Shown here piece by piece: positions 50,641-60,222 of a stretch of DNA of 64,000 bases (the first letter of the stretch is position 1; each line of letters begins with the position of its first letter). Where the stretch lies: contig NZ_QKOB01000003.1 in the NCBI RefSeq assembly GCF_003226535.1, positions 248,001 through 312,000 of the forward strand, read 5' to 3'. Source of the DNA: Meiothermus sp. Pnk-1 (lineage in GTDB: Bacteria > Deinococcota > Deinococci > Deinococcales > Thermaceae). The position numbers were made by a program, and so were the translations under genes. Under the pieces are notes generated by a model. It saw only the letters and a list, made by a program, of their open reading frames with translations. It searched no databases and was not told the DNA's origin.

Positions 50641-53565
50641 TCAGTCCCCCGAACTGCTCTTGAGCGCCCGTTTAAAGATCTGCGGGGCAAAATCCGCTAC
50701 CGCACGGAGGAAACCGGTGATGCCCCGAGCCCGCCCGGGGGTGATGTAGACCGGCACCCCCCGATGTTCAGCCTCGAGCCTTACCGGCTCGGAGACATCG
50801 TGGCCGACGTAGCTGGAAATGATCATCAACCCGTGGGCCCGCTCCACCCGGTTTTGGATGCGGCGGATCGCCTCTCGCCCCGAACTGTTGGCGTCGGCGT
50901 CAAACCAGTCCAAGCGCAACCCCTGGGCCTCCAGGAAGGGCACCATCCGGCTCCTGAGCTGGGTGTGCCCCCCTACCACGATGAGGTACTCGCCGTGAAA
51001 CTTGGGCAGCCCCTCGTGCAGCAATCCTTGCGGGGTAAGGCCCTCGAGGGTGTCCGTGCTGCCGTCTAGCTGAGCGAGGGCCGCCGAAGTAGCCTTGAGC
51101 TCCTCTAGGTATAGCGCCAGCTCAGGGTCGGTGGGGTTTAAAAACAGCAGGTTACGTAGGATCTCCCGCGCAAGCTCGAGGTCTTTTTCCGCATAGTAGG
51201 CCACCTCGAGGGCTTTGCGCCAGACCTCTGCGGCTTTCTTGTAGGCCCCGCTACGCTCGAAGTGTTCGGCCAGATCGAACATCACCTCTAGAGCACCAGG
51301 GCGGTGGCGGAGTTCGTCCTCAAGCAGCTGGCGGGCTTCCTCAAGCCGCCCCCGGGCATACAGTGCCGCCAGGTATTCCCCCCGTACCTTCTCGGCTTCC
51401 TCGCTCTGGCGGAAGCTGCGGGAGAGCCGGTAAGCGAGGGCCAGCTGCTCCAGCGCAGGATGCGGGGTATGGGCCAGGGCGGAGGTCAGCAGGCGAAAAG
51501 CCTCCCAGGGGCCCTCGAGCTCCTCCACCAGGGCCAACACGCCCTCGAGCTGATCCTGCACCGCTTCCAGCCCAGCGTCGCGCACCCGGCCCAAGAATTC
51601 CCGGGCCAGCACCGGTTCGCCCGCGGCCAGCGCCTCCTGCGCCATCTGGTAGAGCACCGGAAGCGGGTAGGCCCTGAGGGCGTGGGCCCGTTTGTGATCC
51701 CCCAACACTTCCAGCATGGGGTAGCCGAGGGCCCGCTTGGTTAGGGCCAGGTAGTGGTAGGCCAATCCGGCAGACTCCCCCCGGCCCTCGCGGGCCGCGC
51801 GCTCGAGGTGTTGCAGGGCCTCCGGAAAGCGCTCCTCGCGGTAGCGGAGAAGCCCTAAGGCCAGCAAAGCCATGGCGTCCTCGGCTCTGGCTACCGCATC
51901 GGTGAGGTAAGGCTCGACCGCTTTGAGTTCGATCAGCAGGACGTCCTCCAGCCCTTCTGGCCCCCGCACCCGGAGTTGGGTCAAGGCCAACCCCAGGGCC
52001 CCCGCCGCTTCCCCTTGATCGTAGAGGCGGCGGGCATAGCGCTCGGCGCGGGCCCACAACCCTTGCTGCAACGCAGCCTGCAAGCCCAAAAACAAGAGCC
52101 CGCGGGTCAGCAGCTCGGGCGAGAGGTCCTCGACAAATTCCACCCGACGGCTGACCTCGCTCCAGTCCCCCTCGCGCCCAAAGCGGAAGGCCCGCTCCTC
52201 CAAGCGCTCGAGCGCGGCTTTGATGGGCAAGCGCGCCTCCGCCAGCCCCGACTCATACAGCTGACGCAGGGCATCCGAGAGCCGACCCAAGCCCAGGTAG
52301 ACCCGGCCCAGGGCCAACCGGTAGCGCCCGCCTCGGCTGCTGAGGGCCTCCAGGCGGGGCAAGGCCCGCTGGTACTCCCCCATCTCCACCCAGCACAGTA
52401 CCCGCAAGTCCTCGGCTTCCTCGCAAGCGGCCTGCTCGAGCGTCCCCTCGGCCTCCTCGAAGCGGGAGAGGGCCATCAAGGCCCGGCCCCGCAAGTAGGC
52501 CAGGCGCCCCTCCGCGTCCGGCGGGACCTGAGCCAGCACCGCGGCGTAATCCCCCTGCTCGAGCAAAGCCCATACCTCCTCCACCGAGGCCGTGGCTTTA
52601 TCCTCCACCCGCGGCGCTTCGGCCTCCTGCGCCTTGACCGGGGGCTCGAGCCGCAGTTCCTCGGGCATCCGGCCCAGCACCAGCACATACTCACCCTCGC
52701 CCACCCGGCGCACGTCGCTAAACCCCAACCGGATCAGGGCCTCGCCTACCGCCTCGAAGTTCTTGCCCAAGAAGGGGCCGTGCCCGTAGATCAGCAGCCC
52801 GCCGGGGCGCAACAGCCCGGCGAGCGGCATGAAGCGCTGAGGAATCTCGAAGTGGCGGTAGAACTCCTCGGTCTCGAGCCGGGCCGGGAGGTCCCCCAGG
52901 TATCCCTCAGGCAATACCGAGAGCATCAGGGCGGCGTCTACCGGCGGGATCCCCTCCAGCGCTTCACCATACCACCCTTGGTGCCACTCGATCCCCTGGG
53001 TACGGGCCTTGCCCACCGCCACCGCCTCCTCGACCCCCTCGAGGGCATGCCACTCGAGTTCGGGGCGCTTTTGCGCCAAAAGGTTGACCAGAAAACCGGT
53101 AAACGCCCCGATTTCCAGAACTCTACCCCGCTCGGGCAGCAGGGCCGGGAGTCGCTGAAGGTAAAACTCCAAGTAGGGAAGGTGCAGCGCGTACACCAAC
53201 CCCTCCAGACGCTCCCGGGGGTGCGCCAGTAGCTCGCCGTAAAATCTTCGCACCGCCTCTAAGCCGCCGCCGCTAAGGTATCGCTTCCAAGCCTGCAACA
53301 CCGGCTTGCGCCGGGCGGGGCTGCCAATCCGCTTGGCTAGCTCGCTCTCGAAGCGCCCGGGTGAGATTGGCCCATCCAGGTTGAAGTGCTGTTTGAGGTA
53401 GCGCCTGGCCTCGCCCTCCATCTCCCCTCCCGCGACCTGCTCCAAGTGTACCAAGTGGGCAGAACCCACCTGCCGAATTTCCACCACGGGCTGCGGTAAC
53501 CCGTTGGCGGCGTAAGCCGTGGGGTTCCAAGCGCCGCTTCGGGCTGGGGGCCGTACTGGGCACAA
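50641..53565 (-). CDS. Methyltransferase-like - TPR - DUF2325-like fusion protein
   Basis: A protein of up to 974 residues; start uncertain (TTG at 53565 or a later internal start). Residues about 85-330 look like a class I SAM-dependent methyltransferase: RGRVLEIGAFTGFLVNLL is motif I, with VDAALMLSVLPEGYL and LLRPGGLLIYGHG. Residues about 340-840 are helical repeats of TPR type (AEGTLEQAAC, YQRALPRLEAL, LARGILRNLLFLNPTDPELALYLEEL). The last ~110 residues, YLIVVGGHTQLRSRMVPFLEA to GVPVYITPGRARGITGFLRAV, resemble DUF2325. No signal peptide. It follows the deoxyhypusine-synthase-like gene by about 27 bp. Function unknown. Confidence 0.75.
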   Translation of the reverse strand: MCPVRPPARSGAWNPTAYAANGLPQPVVEIRQVGSAHLVHLEQVAGGEMEGEARRYLKQHFNLDGPISPGRFESELAKRIGSPARRKPVLQAWKRYLSGGGLEAVRRFYGELLAHPRERLEGLVYALHLPYLEFYLQRLPALLPERGRVLEIGAFTGFLVNLLAQKRPELEWHALEGVEEAVAVGKARTQGIEWHQGWYGEALEGIPPVDAALMLSVLPEGYLGDLPARLETEEFYRHFEIPQRFMPLAGLLRPGGLLIYGHGPFLGKNFEAVGEALIRLGFSDVRRVGEGEYVLVLGRMPEELRLEPPVKAQEAEAPRVEDKATASVEEVWALLEQGDYAAVLAQVPPDAEGRLAYLRGRALMALSRFEEAEGTLEQAACEEAEDLRVLCWVEMGEYQRALPRLEALSSRGGRYRLALGRVYLGLGRLSDALRQLYESGLAEARLPIKAALERLEERAFRFGREGDWSEVSRRVEFVEDLSPELLTRGLLFLGLQAALQQGLWARAERYARRLYDQGEAAGALGLALTQLRVRGPEGLEDVLLIELKAVEPYLTDAVARAEDAMALLALGLLRYREERFPEALQHLERAAREGRGESAGLAYHYLALTKRALGYPMLEVLGDHKRAHALRAYPLPVLYQMAQEALAAGEPVLAREFLGRVRDAGLEAVQDQLEGVLALVEELEGPWEAFRLLTSALAHTPHPALEQLALAYRLSRSFRQSEEAEKVRGEYLAALYARGRLEEARQLLEDELRHRPGALEVMFDLAEHFERSGAYKKAAEVWRKALEVAYYAEKDLELAREILRNLLFLNPTDPELALYLEELKATSAALAQLDGSTDTLEGLTPQGLLHEGLPKFHGEYLIVVGGHTQLRSRMVPFLEAQGLRLDWFDADANSSGREAIRRIQNRVERAHGLMIISSYVGHDVSEPVRLEAEHRGVPVYITPGRARGITGFLRAVADFAPQIFKRALKSSSGD

Positions 53566-53592
53566 AACAGCGGGACGGGCATCCGCAGCGGC

Positions 53593-54570
53593 TCACTCCC
53601 CCAAGATCAGGGCAAACATCAGCGGAGCCACGATAGAGGCATCGGATTCAATGATGTACTTGGGCGTATCCACCGCCAACTTTCCCCAAGTGATCTTCTC
53701 GTTCGGCACCGCTCCCGAGTATGACCCGTAGCTGGTGGTGGAGTCAGAGATCTGGCAGAAATATCCCCACATCGGGATATCGGGGCGGCGCATGTCCTGG
53801 TGGAGCATCGGCACCACGCAGATGGGGAAGTCCCCAGCGATGCCCCCGCCGATCTGGAAGAAGCCGATGGAATGACGCCGCGAGGTCTCCACATACCAAT
53901 CGGCCAACATCATCATGTACTCGATGCCGGTGCGGACGGTATGGACGTTTTTGATCTCCCCCGCCAGGCAGTGCCCAGCGTACATGTTGCCGGTGGTGGA
54001 GTCTTCCCAACCGGGAACCACGATGGGCAGATTTTTCTCCGCAGCGGCGACCATCCACGAATCCTTGGGGTCAATCTGGTAGTAGGGCTCGAGCCTTCCC
54101 GAACGGATAATCCGGTAGAGGAACTCGTGGGGGAAGTAACGCTCCCCCGCCTGATCAGCCCGGGTCCATTCCTCGATCAAAGCACCCTCCAAACGTCGCA
54201 TGGCCTCCATCTCCGGGATACAGGTGTCGGTAACCCGGTTCATGTGGCGCTCGAGCAGGGCTTGCTCGTCCTGCGGGGTGAGGTCGCGCCAGTGGGGTAC
54301 GCGCTCATAGTGGTCGTGGGCCACCAGGTTGAACAGGTCTTCCTCGAGGTTAGCCCCCGTACAGGAAATGGCCTGCACCTTGTCCTGGCGAATCATCTCC
54401 GCCAAGCTGATCCCCAGCTCGGCGGTGCTCATGGCTCCGGCCAGGGTGATCATCATCACCCCCCCCGAATCGAGGTGTTGGCGATACGCTTCGGCGGCTT
54501 CTACCAACGTCGCCGCGTTAAAGTGCCGGAAGTGGTGCTTGAGGAACCGACTCACTGCTCCACGAGACAT
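53593..54570 (-). CDS. Deoxyhypusine synthase-like protein
   Basis: A 325-residue homologue of deoxyhypusine synthase, which in eukaryotes and archaea transfers the aminobutyl group of spermidine to eIF5A/aIF5A using NAD. The catalytic lysine is kept as K297 in EKITWGKLAVDT, and DASIVAPLMFAL follows. The NAD-binding block GGVMMITLAGAMSTAELG and the IGGGIAGDFPI segment are also present. Bacteria lack eIF5A; some bacterial members make homospermidine from putrescine. Either activity would fit a lineage rich in polyamines. It has a structured 5' leader (see 54571-54684). Confidence 0.88.
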   Translation of the reverse strand: MSRGAVSRFLKHHFRHFNAATLVEAAEAYRQHLDSGGVMMITLAGAMSTAELGISLAEMIRQDKVQAISCTGANLEEDLFNLVAHDHYERVPHWRDLTPQDEQALLERHMNRVTDTCIPEMEAMRRLEGALIEEWTRADQAGERYFPHEFLYRIIRSGRLEPYYQIDPKDSWMVAAAEKNLPIVVPGWEDSTTGNMYAGHCLAGEIKNVHTVRTGIEYMMMLADWYVETSRRHSIGFFQIGGGIAGDFPICVVPMLHQDMRRPDIPMWGYFCQISDSTTSYGSYSGAVPNEKITWGKLAVDTPKYIIESDASIVAPLMFALILGE

Positions 54571-54684
54571 GAAAACCCCCTTGGGTCGTTTTCCCGGCCA
54601 CAGCCGGGCTCAGTCTTCGCGGGGTGGGCGAACCTTCCGGACTCCCCCCTTCGGCAGCAGGGTATACCCGCCACCTAGCGTCCG
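54571..54684 (-). ncRNA. Structured 5' leader of the deoxyhypusine-synthase-like gene
   Basis: Between a promoter and the ATG lies about 114 nt with nested hairpins. CGGAC (54680-54684, minus strand) pairs with GTCCG (54638-54642). Inside it GGTGGC-GGG and CCC-T-GCTGCC pair around a TATA loop (54653-54675). CCCGGC and GCCGGG pair at 54593-54608. A last stem, AAAAC with GTTTT (54572-54592), places the ribosome-binding AAGGGGG in a hairpin. No known riboswitch class fits. A cis-regulatory RNA is inferred. Confidence 0.5.
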
Positions 54685-54690
54685 CCTGAG

Positions 54691-54718
54691 AGTTTACCGA
54701 ATCCAGGAAGGAAATCAA
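54691..54718 (-). promoter_or_regulatory. Promoter of the deoxyhypusine-synthase-like gene
   Basis: On the minus strand TTGATT (54718-54713), 16 bp and TAAACT (54696-54691). Transcription should start near 54684, giving the long leader described above. Confidence 0.5.
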
Positions 54719-54833
54719 TAAGTACATCACGGGGCGGTGGCTGTTTGGTCTCGCGTCGCACCAGACCGCTGGAGTACGTGCAAAACGAAAAAACGTTTCG
54801 ATACTATGTGAAAACCTCAGAGGGCTCTCACCC

Positions 54834-54870
54834 CTGGGGGCTACCTGTACCCCAGAAGGGCCTATATAAT
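54834..54870 (+). promoter_or_regulatory. bmpA promoter with inverted repeat
   Basis: TATAAT at 54865-54870 is a perfect -10 box. CTGGGG (54834-54839) and CCCCAG (54850-54855) form an inverted repeat around the -35 position and could be an operator. A second inverted repeat, CGAAA/TTTCG, lies at 54786-54800. The -35 itself is weak. Confidence 0.55.
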
Positions 54871-54912
54871 CCCTTTGGCGTGAGCCATTGCAACAACTTA
54901 CGGAGGAGCCAG

Positions 54913-56043
<1,131 letters not shown>

Positions 56044-56057
56044 AGCTAACCGTAGGG

Positions 56058-56091
56058 GAGGGTGGGTTTTGGCCCGCCCTCTCGTTTTGTT
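56058..56091 (+). terminator. Rho-independent terminator after bmpA
   Basis: GAGGGTGGG (56058-56066) pairs with CCCGCCCTC (56073-56081) with one G-T pair, then TCGTTTTGTT. It lies between the binding protein and its ATPase, so it likely lowers ATPase expression relative to the receptor. Confidence 0.75.
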
Positions 56092-56124
56092 AGGGGTCTT
56101 CCTCGGGGCGTTTAGAATTAGGGC

Positions 56125-57669
56125 ATGAGCGATCCGGTATCCGGCCCGATCCCATCTCCGAAAAACCCTACTGCCCTCGAGCTCAAAGGCATCACCAAAC
56201 GTTACCCGCTGGTGCTCGCCAACGACCGCATCAGCCTCGACCTGCGCTGGGGTGAGGTGCTCGCCATCGTGGGGGAGAACGGCGCGGGTAAAAGCACCCT
56301 GATGAAGATCGTCTACGGGCTGGTCAAGCCGGATGCAGGGGAAATCTGGATCGACGGCGAAAAGGTAGATGCGAAAGGACCTTCCGACGCAATAGCGCGG
56401 GGTGTGGGGATGGTCCACCAGCACTTCATGCTGGTAGACCCCTTCACCGTGCTGGAGAACGTGATCCTGGGCTCGGAGCCCGGCACGAAGGGGCAGATCA
56501 ACCTAACCCAGGCCCGGGCACAGGTATCGGCGCTGTTGCAAGAGCTCGAGTTCGAGCTCGAGCTCGATGCCAAGGTCGAAGACCTGCCGGTAGGCCTCCA
56601 GCAGCGGGTGGAGATCCTCAAGGCCATCTACCGCCACGCCAAGATCCTCATCCTCGACGAGCCCACCGCCGTGCTCACCCCCCAGGAGGCCGAGGACCTG
56701 TTTCGCTTTCTGCGCAAATTCGTCGCAGGGGGTGGAGCAGTGATCTTTATCAGCCACAAGCTAGGGGAGGTGATCCAGGTTTCAGACCGGGTCACGGTGA
56801 TCCGCGATGGCCGGGTGGTGGGCACCGTTAACACCAAAGACACCACCGTCCGTGAGCTGGCCCGGATGATGGTGGGTCGAGAAGTGATCCTCACCGTGAA
56901 CAAAAAAGAAGCCACCCCTAAAGAGGTGGTGCTCGAGGCCAAAGATTTGGTAGTGGACTCCAAAAACCCCAAACACAGCATCAAGAACATCGGCTTCCAG
57001 GTGAGGGCCGGGGAGATCGTGGGTATCGCCGGGGTGGAGGGAAACGGCCAAAGTGAGCTGGTCGAGGCCATCACTGGGCTCAGGCCCTACAAAGGCACCG
57101 TCCTCTATGGCGGCACGCCCCTTCCTCCCAAGGCCCGGGTGGTGCGGGAATGGGGGCTCTCCCACATCCCCGAGGACCGTAACGCACGGGGATTGGTGCT
57201 TGATTTCTCAACCCGAGAGAACCTGATCTTGGGCGACCACTACCGCAAACCCTACGCCGGTTTCCTGGGGTTCATCGACGAGGCAGCGGTGGAAGAGCAC
57301 GCCGAGGCAGTGGTGGAAGCTTTTGACGTGCGGCCCCGCAGCACCGCGCTCGAGGCTCGCCGCTACTCGGGGGGGAACGCCCAGAAGATCATCGTGGGTC
57401 GGGAGCTTTCCCGCAAGCCCAAAGTCCTCATCGCCGCCCAGCCTACCCGGGGAGTGGATATCGGGGCGATCGAGTTCATCCACGAAAACATCGTGGCGGC
57501 CCGCGATCAAGGGATGGGGGTACTGTTAGTCTCGGCAGATTTGAACGAGGTCCTATCCTTGGCCGATCGTATCCTGGTGATGTACGAGGGCCGGATTATG
57601 GGCGAACTCACCCCCAAGGAGGCTACCGAGGAGAAACTGGGGCTCCTGATGGCAGGAATTACGTCTTAG
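56125..57669 (+). CDS. Nucleoside/simple-sugar ABC ATP-binding protein (NupA/YufO-like, two domains)
   Basis: A 514-residue double ATPase. The first domain has Walker [21 protein letters not shown] in place of the canonical signature, and Walker [12 protein letters not shown]. The second domain has a degenerate P-loop [10 protein letters not shown] and signature [15 protein letters not shown], then [11 protein letters not shown], all usual in this family. It would drive nucleoside uptake with BmpA. No permease genes follow: the next ~375 bp are repeats and then an opposite-strand gene. Confidence 0.9.
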   Translation: MSDPVSGPIPSPKNPTALELKGITKRYPLVLANDRISLDLRWGEVLAIVGENGAGKSTLMKIVYGLVKPDAGEIWIDGEKVDAKGPSDAIARGVGMVHQHFMLVDPFTVLENVILGSEPGTKGQINLTQARAQVSALLQELEFELELDAKVEDLPVGLQQRVEILKAIYRHAKILILDEPTAVLTPQEAEDLFRFLRKFVAGGGAVIFISHKLGEVIQVSDRVTVIRDGRVVGTVNTKDTTVRELARMMVGREVILTVNKKEATPKEVVLEAKDLVVDSKNPKHSIKNIGFQVRAGEIVGIAGVEGNGQSELVEAITGLRPYKGTVLYGGTPLPPKARVVREWGLSHIPEDRNARGLVLDFSTRENLILGDHYRKPYAGFLGFIDEAAVEEHAEAVVEAFDVRPRSTALEARRYSGGNAQKIIVGRELSRKPKVLIAAQPTRGVDIGAIEFIHENIVAARDQGMGVLLVSADLNEVLSLADRILVMYEGRIMGELTPKEATEEKLGLLMAGITS

Positions 57670-57689
57670 CGCGCAGGTCATTTGTTGAC

Positions 57690-57728
57690 GTCGTGGGTCG
57701 TACGCTATACGCAAAACGCCAGACGCTA
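57690..57728 (+). repeat. Heptad repeat before the single hairpin unit
   Basis: TACGCTA, TACGCAA, AACGCCA, GACGCTA and then an A-run leading to GGGACGGC. Confidence 0.7.
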
Positions 57729-57736
57729 AAAAAAAA

Positions 57737-57775
57737 GGGACGGCGTACCGCCGTACACCCGAGGGACCAATCCCC
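57737..57775 (-). repeat. Single inverted copy of the hairpin unit
   Basis: Read on the minus strand it is GGGGATTGGTCCC, then TCGGGTGTAC, the core ACGGCG-GTA-CGCCGT and CCC: nearly the same as the first unit at 50210 with the core of unit 2. As at 50.2 kb, it is flanked by ACGACGT heptads. Confidence 0.85.
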
Positions 57776-57780
57776 TTCGT

Positions 57781-57836
57781 ACGACGTACGACGTACGACG
57801 TATGACGTATGACGTACGACGTATGATGTGGGACGT
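57781..57836 (+). repeat. Perfect heptad array of eight units
   Basis: ACGACGT three times, ATGACGT twice, ACGACGT, ATGATGT and GGGACGT run in exact 7-bp register. Confidence 0.9.
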
Positions 57837-58045
57837 ACTACCAGCAGGGTAGGACTGGGGTATGGTTACCCTCGGCGGGCCATACGCCCCGCGCCAGGTT
57901 GGAAGCGTACAGCCCGGATAAGCCCCCTCCAGCAGGATCCGTGTCGCAGCCGGGATTTCGCGCGCCCCTGATGGAACGCCTTGGGCGGGATGGTCATGCG
58001 TCCTAGTACGTACTTCTCCCTACGAGGGGTGACCGGGCTTCGGTA

Positions 58046-59296
58046 TTACTGGTTTGCCCAGCGCTCGAGCATCGCCGCGCTCAAGTCGTTGCCTACCAGC
58101 AACACCACATCTCCCCCCACCGGGTAATCGGGGTTTTTCTCGAGTTTCGGGATATGTAAAAGCTGCTGGATGGTTCTGGCTTGGGGCTCGAGGGCCGCCT
58201 GCTTATAGATCAAGGTGGAAGTTTCCTGGCGTTCGCGGGCGGTATCGGCGCGCTGGATGCTGAACCCCTGCTGCCGCAGCAAACCTGCCGTCGCCCGTGC
58301 CACCCCGCCCCTATCGCTGGCGTTCAAAACGCTGACTTCCACCAATCGATTCCCCGCCGTGGGGTCCCCTTTGATAAGCCAATCCACCAAGGCTTGCGCT
58401 TTTTCACGGTCGAGGTAGTAGAGGTAAACCCCACCATAGGTTCCGCCGGTGCCTGGCAAGGTAGCGGTGCGCAGGTTGTTCAGGCTTTGGCGCCCCATCC
58501 GGGCGGCGATGGCCATCATCTGGGGCCGCGAGAGGTCGGTTTCGATCTCGCCCAGGGCCACGTTGACGATCTGGTCCAGGCGCAACAGGTTGCTCGGTTG
58601 CAAGGCTTGTTCGGCCATTGCCCGCAACAACTGTTGCTGGCGCTCGGTGCGGCGAATGTCACCTTCTTCCTTGCTGGGTGGGGCGCCTTGGTTGGACTTT
58701 CGGAAGCGCACGAAGCCTACCGCTTGTTCTCCGTTGATGAACTGCCGCCCTTTGGGTAGATCGATGTGCAGGTGGCCCCAGCTATCGTCGTAGCGCATGG
58801 CGTCGATGGTTTCAACCCAAACCCCACCCAGAGCATCCACGATGTGCTTGACCGCGGTATCCTTGAGTATCACGTAGTGGTCGATGTGGACACCGAAGGT
58901 GCGCTCGAGGGTCTGTTTCAACAGCTCGACCCCCCCACGGGCAAACGTGCCGTTGATTTTACCCTCGATGCCGTCCGTAGCCTGCACATAGGTGTCGCGC
59001 GGCACCGATACTGCCGCGGCACTGCCACTTTGCAGATCCAGCGAGAGCAGCATGATGGTGTCGGAGCGGGCGTTTTTACTGTAGGCAATGTCTTGTCGGG
59101 TGTAGTTATAGTCCTTGCCCACGATCAGCACGTTGACCCGGTTGCGGGGGAAAAACCCCTCGGGATCGCGCACCACCCTGATCAGCTCAGCGGGAGGGGC
59201 TCCCCCCGAAACCGCGTGCAACAATCGATAAGCCCACGCTGCCCCGGCCAGGACGGCTAGCAGCATTAGCCCCAGAAACACTCTGCTGAGACGCAT
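58046..59296 (-). CDS. LCP-family (LytR-CpsA-Psr) protein with LytR_C domain
   Basis: A 416-residue membrane-anchored protein: one N-terminal helix (about 5-24), an LCP domain with VLIVGKDYNY, NARSDTIMLLSLD, AVSVPRDTYV and VRFRKSNQGAPPSKEEGDIRRTERQQQLL (the conserved Arg/Asp set that binds polyprenyl phosphate), and a LytR_C domain at about 325-410 (VEVSVLNASDRGGVARATAGLLRQQGF). LCP enzymes attach glycopolymers to peptidoglycan. Neighbours pheA and a FemAB protein do not share an operon with it clearly. Confidence 0.92.
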   Translation of the reverse strand: MRLSRVFLGLMLLAVLAGAAWAYRLLHAVSGGAPPAELIRVVRDPEGFFPRNRVNVLIVGKDYNYTRQDIAYSKNARSDTIMLLSLDLQSGSAAAVSVPRDTYVQATDGIEGKINGTFARGGVELLKQTLERTFGVHIDHYVILKDTAVKHIVDALGGVWVETIDAMRYDDSWGHLHIDLPKGRQFINGEQAVGFVRFRKSNQGAPPSKEEGDIRRTERQQQLLRAMAEQALQPSNLLRLDQIVNVALGEIETDLSRPQMMAIAARMGRQSLNNLRTATLPGTGGTYGGVYLYYLDREKAQALVDWLIKGDPTAGNRLVEVSVLNASDRGGVARATAGLLRQQGFSIQRADTARERQETSTLIYKQAALEPQARTIQQLLHIPKLEKNPDYPVGGDVVLLVGNDLSAAMLERWANQ

Positions 59297-59372
59297 GATC
59301 CTTGAATCGGCCCGAAGCCGATCTCCGAGCTCCCACTATAGGGCGGTTGGGTGAGGAAATCTTGGGAAAGCT

Positions 59373-60215
59373 TTATTTCGACAACAACCCCCAGCTCGAG
59401 ACCGCCGGGTACGAACCCAGCACCTTGACGAAGGAAGCCCGGCGTAAAAGAGCTAGAAGCGCTTGCGAGGGGCCGGGGTCTTCGGCGTGGCCTTCGAAAT
59501 CCACATAGAAAATGGGGCTAAAGGGCTTGTCGGGGTCGCGACGGGGGCGCGATTCGAGCTTGACCAAGTTGATCCCTTGGTCGGCGAAAGCTTGCAACGC
59601 GGCCAGCAGCTCGCCGGGGCGGTGGCGGGTGGTGAAGACCACCGAAGTTTTGTAAGGGCCTTCCCGGCGCGGCTCATCATGGCGGGAGAGCACAAAAAAG
59701 CGCGTGTAGTTCCCGGTGAAGTCCTGGATACCCTCCATCAGCACTTGGAGCCCATAACGCTCGGCAGCCCGACGCGAGGCGATGGCAGCCATGCCCGGTT
59801 CGGGATGCTCGGCCAGCTCACGGGCCGCCCCAGCCGTATCGTAGACCGGGATTCCCTCGAGCTTGTAGCGGGCGATGAACCCGTCGCACTGGGCCAGACC
59901 CTGGGGATGGCTCTTGACCTTGCGGATGGACTCGAGGGTCGTGCCCTTGGGAGCCAGCAAGCAGTGTTCGACCTTCAGCACGATCTCACCGATCACGTGC
60001 AGGTCGGTCTCGAGGAGCAGGTCGTAGGTCTGGTTGATGATCCCGGCGGTGGTGTTTTCCACCGGGACTACCCCGTACTCGACCTCACCGGCGGTCACTG
60101 CGGAAAAGACCTGGTGAAAGGTGGGTAGGCCCACCGGAATGGCCTCGGGGAAGGTCTTGAGCAAAGCCTCTTCGCTGAAAGCTCCCTCGGTGCCCTGAAA
60201 CGCCACGCGCATCAT
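59373..60215 (-). CDS. pheA: Prephenate dehydratase
   Basis: A 280-residue cytoplasmic enzyme of phenylalanine synthesis. MRVAFQGTEGAFSEEAL starts the catalytic domain; VVPVENTTAGIINQTYDLL and the TRFFVLSR motif are catalytic marks. A C-terminal ACT domain (about 190-275) has KTSVVFTTRHRPGELLAAL and the ESRP motif in KLESRPRRD that binds phenylalanine. The ATG at 60215 is chosen because TATACT lies 7 bases upstream; an upstream in-frame start would run through the promoter. Confidence 0.95.
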   Translation of the reverse strand: MMRVAFQGTEGAFSEEALLKTFPEAIPVGLPTFHQVFSAVTAGEVEYGVVPVENTTAGIINQTYDLLLETDLHVIGEIVLKVEHCLLAPKGTTLESIRKVKSHPQGLAQCDGFIARYKLEGIPVYDTAGAARELAEHPEPGMAAIASRRAAERYGLQVLMEGIQDFTGNYTRFFVLSRHDEPRREGPYKTSVVFTTRHRPGELLAALQAFADQGINLVKLESRPRRDPDKPFSPIFYVDFEGHAEDPGPSQALLALLRRASFVKVLGSYPAVSSWGLLSK

Positions 60216-60222
60216 GGGCTTT

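Larger units (their letters stand above)
57670..58045. other. Gene-free repeat region between nupA-like and LCP genes
   Basis: No gene is supported. The left part has heptad units, an inverted copy of the 42-bp hairpin unit and eight perfect heptads. The right part (57840-58045) is not repetitive and shows nothing recognisable. Confidence 0.75.

Noticed and set aside
54618-54650. Small SRP RNA (CCGGAAGG tetraloop-like stretch on the minus strand)
   Set aside because: The conserved AGCAG side of the loop is missing and the flanks do not form the SRP helix.
54571-54720. Glycine riboswitch (AAACTCTCAGG and GCCGAAGGGG are present)
   Set aside because: The two motifs are in the wrong order for one aptamer, the 5' GGAGAG element is missing, and TAAACT is better explained as a -10 box.
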